Part shown: positions 11,501-23,785 of the stretch, piece by piece
How positions within the stretch are numbered: the first letter of the stretch is position 1
Layout of the letters: each line of letters starts with the position of its first letter
Assembly (NCBI GenBank): GCA_945910005.1
Contig: OX246748.1
Coordinates: forward strand, 13,820,929-13,884,928
Origin: Isoperla grammatica
Lineage: Eukaryota > Arthropoda > Insecta > Plecoptera > Perlodidae
DNA length: 64,000 nt
Direction of reading: 5' to 3'
The notes under the pieces: generated by a model
The model's database searches: none
Told to the model about the DNA's origin: nothing
What the model saw: only the letters and a program-made list of their open reading frames with translations
Position numbers and translations under genes: made by a program

Positions 11501-14500
11501 ATAATCATCGTCAACAAAGGCCAAGAAGACGTCAGATTCGGTACAATTAGGGCTAATTTTATCTTCAAGTATTGGGTGTATTTTACTCACGGCTTCAAAA
11601 TCGTGTATTTCAGGTGTACAGTCCCCAAATGTCCACTTCCAGTCATCAATTACATCTTTCTTGCGGCGTTTTGATGGGCCTGGAATCGTAGGACTAGGTT
11701 CTGGTTCGTCTTCATCACTACTTCCTGCACTTGAAAACTCTTCCCCACTTTCCCCATCTCTCATATCGCTATCCGAAATATTTATATCGTCTTCTTCATC
11801 TCCACTTTCTACCAACATACTATTTATTATGTCGATTTCATTATCTAAATGATGGTGACGCGTAAATCCAACATGTTGGCGAGTCCATGTTTGACAACAA
11901 ACACGGCAACAAAACCGTAGGAATAATACGACGAGTTTGATTGGTCAATAACTTCGATATAAGTCGAGTAAAAATATCGAGATAAGTTGGAACACAAAAA
12001 TACACAATCTGCTTAACATTAGGATTCAAACAAACTTCGAATTACAAGAAGCGGGTACTTTGAATGCGTCGCCAGGCGGGAAACATGTAACGGGCGAGGC
12101 ACCCTCGTCATTGTGTGTATTGGTACGCACGAAATCGGCTAGTCTTCCTCGTCAAAATAGGCCAATGGGTTAAAGGTAAAAACTACTGCTCAATTATTCA
12201 GCGCCTATTTGCAAGCCATGAAAAGATGGTGAAACGTTATGGGAAATGAGTTTGGACAAATGAAAATCACCAAACCACGGTTTTGAAAGTAATAGAAATT
12301 CACAAATTAAATGAAGAACTGTACCATGAAAAGTAGGCTTAGCCGAGAAAGCGAGTGATTAATGTGGTCTGAAATTGGATCCGAGTAGAGTAATTACAAA
12401 CTTACCACATAGAGGACGAGTGCAGCAAACCCATGGAAGAAGAACGCAACGCACGCGAAACCGTACGACCACGAGAGATAGTTGTGGTTCGGATACATCA
12501 GCCAGTCACGTCGCCAACACTCGCCGCCAAATACCGAGATTGCCAGGAAGAGGAGGACAGCTGCAATCACAAACATTTACAGGCAATCATAATACGCGAT
12601 CGCCAATGAAACACAAAGTGAAAGGATCTCAACATGCAATGAAATGCAAGCTCAGCCTGTATGGATGCTATAGTTAGGCCTATATAATTATGTTACATAT
12701 TTTAATAATACATGGATAACATATATAGTCTATCGGTGGTAGGCAGAGGCTACCTAAATAAAAAGGGACACCAATTTTTCAAAACCTTGTGTATTTTGTT
12801 TTTCTCAGATCTAATGCAGATTTTTGGAGATCTAATGGAGAACCAAGGGCAAGCCACAATGTGATCCAATGTTTTAAATCTAGAACAATTTCAGAAAGAT
12901 TCTAGATAGTACCCATGGTGACTTAATTCAAGGAGATGCGACACACGAATGTACTCACATGCGGAAGCATTGCAGACAAAACACACAGTTGACAGGAGCC
13001 ACTCGTAAGACAGGACAAACTCCAGCGGCAACCGAATGAGAACCAACGCGATTACGATCTGCGATCCTAACGACAGCATCAGCGCAAGCGTTACGAAGGC
13101 TTGAACGGCCATCAGCCAGCCTGGCAGTAGCCTGTAATCAAACATGACAGTTGGTCTACGTGGAAAGCATGCTGGGCCATGACATCAATCATTCTAAAAC
13201 TCAACTGGACAAAAAAACAATAGGCTAGTATTTTAGCTGGACCAGTATGCTACTCAAGGAAATTTCATAAAAACAGAGCATAAATTTAAAAACATTTAGC
13301 TACAGATCTTCAAACAGAAACAACCACAAAGAATTGTGTTGGGTTTCGTGTATTAAGCCTACCATTCTCTGATGACATGGTATTCCTGGCTGAAGATGTA
13401 ATGGCACCCGTCAAAGAGAGTGTCAAACTGGTAGAACGGATAGCGGAACTGATCGAAACAATATTCCCACAGTCCCATGTGCTTGAAGTCGCTAAATGTC
13501 TCTTCGTACGACTGGATCCAGTAGGGACTGCAAGAGAAAATGTGGAATGTAAACGAGCTGCAGCATAACCATTGTTTCTTACATACAATATAGCCTAAGT
13601 GTAATGAAGCTCTTCTAGAAAACGATGTTTTCCAAACATAGTTGACTACCTAAGCGGTAAGCCTTATTTCTTTAATGTGGAAAAGTATCAACATTTAGGC
13701 CTACCTGGCGAATGACATTAGCAGAATCAGTCCGCTGATGTACGTCAGTATCCCACCGAAGACAAACGTCCCTAGAAGAAAATAGTTTGAATCAGTAACT
13801 AACTAGGCCTATATCTAAATATAGTGTGTCTACACGCCCGTCGTAGTGGGCGGTCTATGAATGGTAGCTAAAACCTGCTCTCGGAGCAGACTTTGAACAT
13901 CATCCACCTGCGAGGCCATACAGTATACACCCAACAAGGTCGCTTCCGTTCTGTGGTGTCATGCTATCGAAACCATGATCTCTCGCATCGGAGTCGTGCA
14001 AAGGAAAATACCTCAAATTAATCAGCGGCAAACGCCTGTAGGCTACTTGTTTTTTGGAACTTTTTTTGACCACAGAAGTGAACCGACCTTGATGGGTGTA
14101 TAGTCCAATCCGTCCGCCCAAGTCGAACTTATCTCAGTGGACATAAAGTAAAACACTCACTGGGCCTCTGCCAGCAGGCGTATATGGTGGCGGTGGCCAT
14201 ATCTAAAACTATGGTTAGGGCCTACAACTTGTATGTCACACCAAGATACTTAATACGAACACTTCTTCAAAAGCCTACCTTGGCCTAAGGTTACGCCAGT
14301 AAATATCGGGCACAGTGGTCCACGTGATAAAAATCATAGTATTAATTCAATTTGAACAAGATGTAATTTGTTTTTGAAGTTAAGTAATATCTTGGCTTAC
14401 AAGGAGATTACATATCATACTCATAATATGTACATATTATACATAGCCTATTTTACATATTGGCTCGTTGGTCCAGTGGTTAGCATACCTGCTTCCAATG

Positions 14501-15656
14501 CAAAAGGTCCCAGGTTTAAATCCTGCTTCAGGCAGAAGTTTTTTAACTTCTAATGTGAATTCAATTCCATTACTTATTGGCTTAGGAATAAGCAAACGGT
14601 GACTTTGGAGCCGTCCTAGCAACGAAGCACTCAATAAATTCAAAGTTGTTCTGAATCAGCCTTGTTGATTCTGGCATTTATCCGCAGGTGTTCGCACTGT
14701 CCAATCACTGATTCATATGTTTCGTATTTGAAATATCGATCTTTGATTGGTTATCGCTCACTCGTCGATGGTATTGGGTTTGAAATATAGTCGATGGTGT
14801 TCGAAGCCTACAGGGTTGCTTTAGTCACTTTAAATTAAAGTCCCCCACTGCAAATCAGTTTAGTTACTGAGTGGGTAGACTCTAAATGTGAATTTATTTT
14901 ATTTATTTAATTACACCTTCATCAAGTTGTATTTATGATTTTTATCACGTGGACTGCTGTGCCCGATATCTACCGTTAGGCCTAGGCCCTAGGCTAGGCC
15001 TATACTGCATACCTAGGCCTAGGCCTAGCTCATTACAGTAACTATTTGCATGGTCAGCCTGATGTTTGATGGCTCAAAGCCATAATACGCATAAACATAT
15101 TGGTAGGGATAACATTTTAGTAGACCTAGGCCTAGGCCCTAGGCCTACCCTATGGGACCTAATTTATGACATTTGACTCACTGTTGAAATTTGCAATTGT
15201 ATTCTAACGTTAAATTAGTAGGTGGTTGGCAAATTGAGTGTTCACCATACAACCAATACACTATCCAATCCCTAGGCCAAGTCTTTTTGAGGCTTTACCC
15301 TACCTAGGGCCTAGGCTGGGCCTAGTAGGGCGAACCCAAGTGATGATTCTTTTATGGGTCTTAGAATTGTTATAAATACGCTCGAGTGCTCTGTTATAAC
15401 TACGCCTAGGCCTAGGCAAATTTAGGTGAAGCCTGTACCTGGTGGGAAGGTGGTTCTAAATTAAACTACATGGTCTAGGCTAGGCCTAGAGGCCTGTTTA
15501 GAAAGGAAGGTAGGCCTAGGCCCCTAGGCTAGGGCCTAATGTACAGGCGTAGGGGCACCCAACATTGTATTTTCACAAATAAATGTACATGCAGAAACAA
15601 GCTTATTTTAGTTCACCTGATGCTCTGGGATAGTCAAGTTTCGAGCCTGACGACAT
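8509..15656 (-). CDS. Claudin-like four-transmembrane protein, gene 1 of a tandem cluster (229 aa, 6 coding exons)
   Basis: Exons, in transcript order: 15656-15617, 13771-13705, 13527-13363, 13131-12959, 12560-12406, 8598-8509. All joins are GT-AG and keep phase, giving 690 nt ending in TAG. The start MSSGSKLDYPRAS follows an in-frame TAA. Membrane segment 1 is about residues 14-36. The first extracellular loop has W39, G54-L55-W56, C59 and C77, the claudin/PMP22 superfamily signature. Segments 2 and 3 come from exon 4 and segment 4 from exon 5. A basic cytoplasmic tail starts ESRRCYERRE and ends NGFV, possibly a PDZ ligand. The family works in cell junctions (septate junctions in invertebrates) or membrane organisation; that role is inferred from family only. 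Its intron positions differ from those of the two sister genes. The first and last exons were placed by phase and motif continuity, so they are less certain than the four middle ones. The last intron holds a 3.3-kb piggyBac element. Confidence 0.8.
10001..10702. mobile_element. 702-bp inverted-repeat element with TA duplication, inside the piggyBac
   Basis: GGGAAGTCTCA at the left end mirrors TGAGACTTCCC at the right, and both are flanked by TA, which suggests a Tc1/mariner-type MITE. Subterminal TGACGTCATATGTCA and its reverse copy TGACATATGACGTCA make a second pair of inverted motifs. Removing the element rejoins the piggyBac transposase reading (LNKTLE next to FPIDESL), which confirms it as a later insertion. 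It has no open frame of its own. Confidence 0.8.
10807..11218. mobile_element. 412-bp MITE with CATACCTGCCAAC termini, inside the piggyBac
   Basis: The left end CATACCTGCCAACTT mirrors the right end AAGTTGGCAGGTATG. A 6-bp direct repeat TACTGC flanks it (10801-10806 and 11219-11224). Excision joins the piggyBac transposase at DNTAV and VERDRLSK with one TACTGC copy lost, so it is a second independent insertion. The superfamily is not settled by a 6-bp duplication. Confidence 0.7.
14303..14969. mobile_element. Foldback element split by a SINE, intron 1 of claudin-like gene 1
   Basis: ATATCGGGCACAGTGGTCCA at the left is mirrored by GGACTGCTGTGCCCGATAT at the right. The complementarity continues through CACGTGATAAAAATCATA and a TTGAACAAGATGTAATT stretch. 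Without the SINE (14461-14910) the element would be a hairpin of about 215 bp. No clear target duplication is visible. Confidence 0.65.
14461..14910 (+). mobile_element. tRNA-derived SINE, full-length copy 2, inside a foldback element
   Basis: Same family as 2667-3095. The A-box is intact and the B-box is slightly decayed (GGTTTAAATCC). The body has an extra short duplication (GGTATTGGGTTTGAAATATA) near 14769. It lies in intron 1 of claudin-like gene 1, antisense to the gene, within an inverted-repeat element. Confidence 0.85.
14975..15545. repeat. TAGGCCTA-dense cluster in intron 1 of claudin-like gene 1
   Basis: At least eight blocks of overlapping TAGGCC / CCTAGG / GGCCTA occur in 570 bp, ending about 70 bp from the first exon. 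The blocks are separated by ordinary sequence, so this is not a simple tandem satellite. Confidence 0.85.
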
Positions 15657-15730
15657 CTTCTTGTTTTGGGTAGGTCTATTTTAATTAAGGAATGGTTAAC
15701 ACAAATTAATAAACTTTCAGTGGACGAATG

Positions 15731-15760
15731 CTATTGACCGGCGGCCATGTTTGCTATTGT
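15731..15760 (-). promoter_or_regulatory. YY1-like ATGGCCGCC motif and five-codon uORF upstream of claudin-like gene 1
   Basis: On the minus strand AAACATGGCCGCC lies about 90 bp upstream of the proposed start codon. It resembles the YY1 element (AANATGGCNGC) that often sits just downstream of metazoan transcription starts. The ATG in it opens a uORF of five codons ending in TAG at 15731. The surrounding 15720-15790 stretch is GC-richer than its neighbourhood, as expected of a promoter or 5' UTR. No TATA box is evident. Confidence 0.4.
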
Positions 15761-16244
15761 TTGTCAGCCACCTGCCACACCTCGCCACAGGTTGGCATGA
15801 CGCTGACCTAAATTTATAAAGACGTAATTCCGATATTAATACTTATTCGTCGTGAATAGTTACGTATTTTTCTTATGCGTAGGCATTGCACGTAATTTAT
15901 TTATTCCAATACGTAGCATGTACTCTTAAATATTGTTTTATTTAGGAAAGTTAGTCGGGGCAGGGTGCGGCAAAGATATTATGTTGGCAACACTATTGTT
16001 TACTGGAAAATCGATAATCTTTTGGCCGCGCTTTGGATTTAAATACTCCACTAAAATAAAAAATACTATAGAAGATAATAGCTTCTTTGTCCATTTGTCG
16101 CAATTGGCCGTTTCCCTCTGTAAATTCCAGCCTTCCAGCTTATCAGGCAACATATTTTTGTCTGTGCTCATATGTGAATTTGATTCAGATTGAGAAAGGA
16201 TGGAATCAAGAGGTAAGAGTAATATGAAACACGTCTGGTTCTTA

Positions 16245-16560
16245 GTACTTCTTGGCTTAGGAATAAGTAAACGGTGACTTTGGAGCCGTCCTAGCAACGA
16301 AGCACTCAATAAATTCAAAGTTGTTCTGAATCGGCCTTGTTGATTCTGGCATTTGTCCGCAGGTGTTTGCACTGTTTAATCACTGATTCACATGTTTCGT
16401 ATTTGAAATATCGATCTTTGATTGGTTATCACTCATTCGTCGATGGTGTTCGAAGCCTACAGGGTTGGTTTAGTCACTTTAAATTAAAGTCCCCCACTGC
16501 GAATCAGTTTAGTTACTGAGTGGGTAGACTCTAAATGTGAATTTATTTATTTTATTTTAT
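16245..16560 (+). mobile_element. SINE, 5'-truncated copy 3
   Basis: It starts in the body of the family at TACTTCTTGGCTTAGGAATA and runs to the TTTATT tail. The tRNA-like head is missing. 5' truncation is the usual sign of incomplete reverse transcription. Confidence 0.8.
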
Positions 16561-19011
16561 TACAATGGTCTTGTGATTGCATTCCACTCAACTTTACTTG
16601 ACCATCATACAGGAAAGGCGAACATAAGGTGTAGTGAACAAAATATCGAATATACACTGTTTAGTAAACGATAAAATAATGTTTATTTGATGATGACCAT
16701 ATAAAAGTAAATACAATTTTCAATTACTCTGTAGAGTCTAGATTCAAGTACTAATGATATGTAAGATGCATAAATGTACTGTATTTCAATCAGACTAAAA
16801 CACTTCCATGAAATACTACAAAACAATCATTCTATGACATCCAAACACTTGAATATACATCTGCGTAATAGAAAGTACGGCAATGTGTAAACATTTAACT
16901 GGAATGCTAATATTCATTAAGAAACAAGAAATGCCCAACAATTGATATTAGGCATAGCTACCGATACATGTCTTCTAGTCCAGAATTTATTGTTGTGAAC
17001 TATTTTAAGTTTAGTACATTTTATAGTAGTATGTGCCAGTATTATCATCAAAGTCTGGTGTGCATTGTTGTGCTACTAAGAGATAAACAAGTCTGCTTTG
17101 TAATTACCAATTACATACAGCATTACTGCAGTAACCCAAAAATGCACGACCAACGTTCATAAATAGATTAATCATTACCAAGTACATAGGTAACTCACTA
17201 GTTACAAATACAAAATGTGTGCAAACTCCATTTGTGGGGTTGAGTCACTTTTTTTTAAATTAACTAATGCATGATTAACACTCAATACGTAAAAGTCAAT
17301 ACTTTTCGTTCCTATAAATATAATATGTATACAGCCATATGGAATGCATGACAAATTAGAGATTAGAATGCAGTATAGCAACGGCTACACGTAGAGCTCG
17401 AAATGAGCAGATTCAGACGGCAGCTCTCATGCCGCTCCCAAAAGATCTTTGCAGCCCAGAGAACAGTTGTGTATTAGCCCAATCTATTTAAAAGATCATT
17501 TTAATGACTACTAGCAAGTTTAACCGCTACTTTTGACTCAAACTGGTTATTTAATGCAGACTGGCAGTACTCGATACTCGATTAAGCTTACAGGCTGGTG
17601 CGTTAATGATAACTGTTAATTTGTAGATAGTCAACACTCAACAACAGTGAGCTGAATTACAAATTTAAAAAATGTGAACTTGATTTTCAGAATGTTGAAT
17701 AAAACATTAAAGGCTGCATAATACTAGCCTAATGTACCGGTATGCAAGTGCAGACTTATGCTAATTTCGAACCCTTGCACTATCAGTACTTGTGCTAAAA
17801 ACATTATTTACAAATTACAATATTAGTAAGCACAATTATGGCAAAAACTAAGTAAGTAGTATACTACAATGCCAGATAATAGCACAAAAATGCCGAGTGT
17901 CACTTTGAACGTACGTATCTAGTACATAATAAGTTTTCTCTTGCACACTTAGAAATGTGTATTAAGGTGAAAAAAATTAACAAAATGTTGCGTTCGATGT
18001 ATAAGCATTCAACCCATGAAACAGCTATGATGTATGCCTAGTCAATGAGCAACACACTAAGCAAAAGTATATTAAAGTATAGGTAACATGGAAATCTGTT
18101 TAGTGTTTCAATAAACAAAAAAATATGAAAAAAATAGTTTTTTGTGACTTGTTTATTAGCATATTATTATTGGATCAAATAGTGAGTTTAAGTTCTGTTT
18201 AATGTGCAAATAACCAAATACAATTAATACTAGTTCTGCAATACAATAATTCTCAAATCTGTCAACAAAACAACAAATAAAATTGATACCGTTGATAGAT
18301 CCATATAATGCAACGGACATTAAACACCAGTATTGAAGGCAGCCAACGATTATGTATTGTATCCACTAGTAATGATTTTAACAGTACAGTGAAATTGCAT
18401 TGTTACATTTCTTAATTGTATTATATGTTTTTCTCAGTTATACAGTTTTTAAATGGTGCTCATTGTTCATTCAGTACATTGTCAATTACTATTCAGTTAT
18501 AGATTATTTTATTTTTATTCTACGTTTAAAACGTTTTTAAGAGCTGGCTCCTTGAGAAACGCACTTGTGATGTACACTGTTTTGTTTGTGGATCAAACTC
18601 AAGATTAGTACAAAAATATATATAGTAGACTAATGCAAGAATTGTGAATAGATAAAAGAGTTCCCCTAATGAATAACTAGTTTCTATTCTGTGTTAACCC
18701 CACCTTGATGGGTCTTGCACTAGTTTAGAATGTCTACATTTACTAAATTAGAACATTTGAAAATACGTATTATCTCCTTGCAGTAGTATATGTAGTAACA
18801 TAGTTCATCCTATACTTCCCAACTCCACGAATCACCGCACAACTTAGGCTAAGCATGACTCACGGTTATGTTATCAACCATAATTTGTCTTACTTGCGAT
18901 ATTAGGTTACTGTACCCTAATAGTACCATGTACTAGCTCGTCTTCAATGTCCTTGTTGCATTTAAAAGACATTAATACAACTCTAGTACACATAAACTAT
19001 AAAGTAATACC

Positions 19012-19440
19012 TAGGGGTGTGCGAATCCAAGTTTTTGCTTTCGAATCCGAATCTCGATTCCTGAGCAAAAATATCCTCGAATCCGAATCTAAAGATTTTT
19101 TTAAAAAACCTGTTCTGCATGGCATTGCCGGTAACTTTCACGTTTCTGTAGGACCCGAAAGAGACACGCGCGCTCGGTACAGCACAATGACGCCACAAAC
19201 TGCATATCCCACATGCACACTATCCCACTACGGTATTGAATAAATTGAAATTTGAAATGCATTATTTTATTATACATTATTTTATCGATCGCAAATCGCG
19301 AGTGAGCGGATTTGACGCCGGATTCGAAATCGGCCGAATACTTTGATTTTTTAGGATTTTGGATTCGAGTGACGAATCGAATTCGAATCTTTAAAAGATT
19401 CGATCCGGATTTGATAATTTCGAAGCTTCGCACACCCCTA
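19012..19440. mobile_element. hAT-type MITE, 429 bp
   Basis: It starts TAGGGGTGTGCGAA and ends TTCGCACACCCCTA, with the 8-bp duplication GTAATACC on both sides (19004-19011, 19441-19448). The interior is rich in GAATCCGAATC-type repeats in both orientations. No transposase is present. Confidence 0.9.
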
Positions 19441-22400
19441 GTAATACCTCTTCAATTCAAACTCTGAAATTCAAATTCATGTATAATTTATGGCAGTGGT
19501 GAAGTCAAACTGAGAGGTTTAGGGTGCCTTGCAATTGGAATTAAAGGGGTATTACTGTATACATTATTGTGTACATACTAATCTACTATTTAAAGACAAG
19601 ATTTGTGAAAATAAAACAATTTTTTTGACAATAGTTTGAATTATACAGGAAAAATACAATACAAATATTTGAAAATTAAGATTTCATATTTGTCATCCAT
19701 AAACAACAATCAGGCAATTTTAAACATTAAAAAAATACATCTTGAGGAATATACAATGTACAAAATTGCTAACTAGTAACTAGTAGATATCTAATAATCA
19801 TTTCATATTGTGTAGTGCAAATTATGTAAATCTACTGCCAGGTACCGTAGATTCGTTCTTATAGCACAACATATTCGTTGAGATTTGGTCGAGCCATGCA
19901 AGCCTGAGAGCCGATCTAGGAATACAAACATACAAGCTTGAAAGACGACACACTTAATGACTAGGTCATATTGCGCATAATTGAGATTGTGATGCCGAGT
20001 TGAGGTTTACTTCTCCTCGGATCTACTTGCCTATCTCATCTGGACGGAAAGATTCCTATATCAATACAGACTGCTACAAACAGCACGCAAAGGCGTTGTT
20101 TAAAACAGTTGAAATACATGTATGATTTTTAATAATACTGAAACAGATATTTTTTTCCCCTTGCATTTTTTTAAAACTCAATGTAGCAAGGAACTTAGGT
20201 CATGTACATACTATAAATACATGTACTGCCACCCAACTGTTATGAATTATATTATTATTAACATTCTGAAAATTATAACTGGCACATGTATTAGTATTCT
20301 GGAATGGATACAAACAATTACTAATTGATTAATTGTGTACTTTAATTTTAAGCTTCAACGTAATTTCCTCCCTTAGTTTGACATTCATATTTCATCATTG
20401 TAATTAGTAAGAAATGCCACTGCACCTATAGGATGATGCTCGTATCACCGACTTGTCAGTTTAAACTTAGTAAACTGTTGAGCGCTATGGATGGTAGATG
20501 TGATCATTGCAATAGAACAAACCAACGATACCTGGGAGAATTACATAACTGCCACATCAATTGAACATTACATCTAAACATTGATCTTACATATGCAGCA
20601 CATCAACCCACTTATTTGGGTTTGCAAAACAACTACGCTACAATATGCATAATTGCATATGCAATTTAATTTAAATATTAATACTATATCTAAATCTTAT
20701 TTGTGCTTTAATTAGCATAAGACATAATACAAAATAAAAACAGAGTGAAATGCCATTGGCACGTTTTTTAGTTTACAAAATGCATATGCCGAACGGAGAA
20801 AAATATGCAAGTGAAAATTGCATAACTGAGATTCCACTTAACAGAATATATCATACAGAAACACGTGAATGCCTTCATCCTAAAACCATGTTCACCTGTG
20901 CTGAAGTAGCCTATCCGTGACTAATATTCATGCTCCACAATGCAGGCTTGTTATATATTGGGAGAATGACATTTAGATGGTCGATGCATAATGGATCAGG
21001 ACGGGTGGGTATACAGTATTTCATAAAATTTACATACTGTAGGCCTACCTTAATACTAGCACATAATACTAAATTTATCAAATAGCCTACAACAAGTGAA
21101 TACATTTGAAAAGTCGAAAGAACTGGAATGCAAATGAAATGATAAAACGTGATTTACTGCACTAGTTAATGTTCAACCTTCATTAGAGCATACATACATT
21201 CCCTTGAAGAGTTTGCAGATTGTACAGCATGGTCATCGCAACATATTTTTAAATTCACCTTCATTGGAATGTAGGCCGAGGTAACAACGGATCGTGAATG
21301 TAATACTTGAGAAGAAACAAAGTAGGTACTTTAGACATTCAATACAATTTAATGTGAACTTACTTTAAAAAGTGATAGGAATGTATTTAATCATTTATGT
21401 AGGAGCATGATATGATTGCATAGAGGCTATCCTATCATACAAGAGAAGTACCTGGTAATAGCCAAGTTTAATTATAAATTTCGCAATTGATGAATTTTTT
21501 GCATCCATATACACAGTAGGTCTACTGCACTTGAATTATCATACAGTATTAGTTTCCTTGGTCAATTTTTGAGATGAGTTTTTGACAATCAAAAAGCTCC
21601 TATAGGCTAGTCATATAAAACTTAAAAAATAAAATGAATACATATTTTCATAGATGGAATAGATTACAGAGTAAGGCAGAATCGGAAACGTGTTAAGAAC
21701 AGCCTAGACACAAAATTACCTGAACTGCTGCATCTGGCATTATCAGTAGCCTGTACATAGTCTACATAGTCCCAGCACACAAGCTTGCTACAAAGCTACA
21801 CTATGTCACAGAAAGCTACCTAAATTACATTTGCACTTTCTAGATATCAGTTGAACAGTGGCATAGGCCTATGCTTACCTGCAAGATAGATTTTGTACTT
21901 GCCTGGCTTATATTGGCTGAATTATTATACAATTCTAATAAATAGGGAAGCCTACATCTTTGTAGGTAGGGCCATGTTCACAGATGCAATTACTTGCATG
22001 CCTGTCAGTCGTAGAGCGTTACTAGACGTTTGAAAATCACTTCGCACATGACATGAACATTGGACAGGGAAATGGACGGACAAAATTAAGTGTTGGTTCT
22101 AAGCGACCCACGATACTTATAGCATTCAACATCATCTTCACTCAACTTGTATATACAGTGGCAAAGCTTGAACTTGGTACATACATGGAAGAATTACGTG
22201 TGCCACAGCGAAGTTGCCTGATTTGAAGGTTTTTTACTTAACTTGAAACTTACTTTGATTTTAATCCCAACCAAAACTTAATTCATTTCCCCCTTTTTTT
22301 TGTGGGTGGGCAGGTACTGAATCCAATGTCTATCCCATGTTTTGCCACTGTATACTACATACAATACATACACACAGAATACACATGGAATTTTAAACTA

Positions 22401-23065
22401 TTTAGTAGGCTTATTAATGTTATGTTGTAGTACAGTACCCCGACATCGACGTTAATACGATAAAATAGGCCTCATAAAAATGGGCTTTCAATCAACTAGT
22501 TGCCTGCATGAAGGAATTTCTCAAATCAATAGTACAACGTAGATGATGAATAGCGATTATAATTAATAAAACTTCTAGAACATTAATTATATATGGATAT
22601 GGATGGTGTATATAATGTACTTTACCTAAAAATAGTTTTTCTGTAGTCCGGTATGGAATAAGATGAAGTCTATAAATGGTCAATCGACTATTCCATCGAG
22701 GAGAAATGGACGGATTAATCATACTTTTACGGAACTATTGATTCAACTATCAAGCCTACTCAAAGGCCCACAACCCCCTTAGCTATGTTCCTATAAAGGG
22801 CGAGGAGAATATTTATACTCTCGGCAGCATAGCCTAAATCACAACTTCTATTTACACCCTCACTAACCTAGCTGGGAGTCCGGGAGACAACAGTGCTTGG
22901 ACGGAATAGCGTAATCTGACTTGCAGTCAACATTATTTGAGATTTTACCTCCAACTCAGGCTACAGATCATCTTGTGTATAAAAATACGAGATAGTTACA
23001 GCTGAGTTCATTGTAAAATCACAATGCTCTTTATAAAAACACTTTCGGCTAACAAAAACAATAAA

Positions 23066-23260
23066 CGGGCAGTGGTGTCACGATTAAGGGCCCTGGACTA
23101 ACCACCCACATGGCAAATGACTCACAAGTTTAAGTGCTAGAACAGAGTGAAAAGGTGCGAAGCGGCCCGGGGTGAAGACGGCGGACGCCAGAACTCCGAC
23201 TAAGCATGCGTTCCGTCGGGCTTCTCAAGCAGATTCCGACCATAATGTCTTTTCAAGGAG
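23066..23260 (+). other. GC-rich block with a weak tRNA-like start, possible old SINE
   Basis: GGCAGTGGTGTCACGATTAAG and the following GGACTAACCACCC resemble a decayed tRNA-Ser/Leu-type SINE head, with CAAGTTTAAGTGC where a B-box would be. The remaining 100 bp is distinctly GC-rich in an AT-rich region. There is no second copy in the window. Confidence 0.25.
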
Positions 23261-23785
23261 GCAAGGCTATAAACAGTTACAACATTGCGTCAAGTAGGGT
23301 ACCACAATTAAAATATTGCACCAGTCTCTGAATAGCCAACTGTTTAACTGTTAAGAATCATATGTACAGTATTAACTAAGTACTGTGTCATTAGCCTACT
23401 TACTAAAATAAGATGCAGAATTGTTTTTTATTACAAATTTGTTCTCAAAGTTAATACTGCACATAAAAATAATACCACAATAATCATAATGATCAGGCCA
23501 AGGCTAGCCTATAGACCAAACCAGTAAAATAGACGAATCAATTAGTTACTATAAATCATGGTGACATTTTTATCGCCTACAAACGTCCCGTGTATTAGCT
23601 CACAGATTGAAATAAATGCTGCCAAGTGGAGGACACAATGTGTTGCACTGATCAGCACTGTTTGGACTTTGGACAGTTTGAAAAATGGGATGTTCTGTGG
23701 ATGGAATCATGAAGCTATCAACAATAAAATACAGTACAAAAATACTCAGATCAATACTCAGAAGTTGTAAATAAAACCTAAAACC

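Larger units (their letters stand above)
9650..11860 (-). pseudogene. piggyBac transposase pseudogene
   Basis: The transposase frame is spread over at least three reading frames. The first piece (11465-11818) is an acidic serine-rich leader ending in FVDDDY; the next (11362-11568 frame) gives WIHLANETNKYAQQ; the third (11171-11428 frame) gives YSDKFETTPVELKAYFALC. It is then cut by the insertions at 10807-11218 and 10001-10702 and resumes with RDRLSKIRYVVDYLN and IDESLMKFRGRLS. Stops follow RFGIK and VNLG. It cannot encode a working protein. Confidence 0.8.
8853..12169 (-). mobile_element. Degenerate piggyBac transposon in the last intron of claudin-like gene 1
   Basis: Both ends carry CCCATTGGCCTAT as a 13-bp terminal inverted repeat, flanked by TTAA (8849-8852 and 12170-12173), the piggyBac target duplication. 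A broken transposase is readable on the minus strand from about 11860 down to 9650. In order it shows an acidic serine-rich N-terminus with a PSKRRKK basic patch, then ELKAYFALCVLMGQHKK, SRYLHFTDNTAV, DRLSKIRYVVDYLN, PIDESLMKFRGRLSYRQYNP, YKLCESFSGYCHSFKIYTGND and NAVGTIRSNRKHMPK. These match the piggyBac transposase core. There are in-frame stops and frameshifts, and two other elements interrupt the reading frame. Confidence 0.85.
16561..23785. other. Gene-free AT-rich stretch between claudin-like genes 1 and 2
   Basis: Apart from the hAT MITE at 19012 and the GC-rich block at 23066, no coding or RNA gene is recognised. A TTTATT at 23427-23432 would be an AATAAA signal for gene 2 on the minus strand, about 355 nt after its stop. 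Confidence 0.5.
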
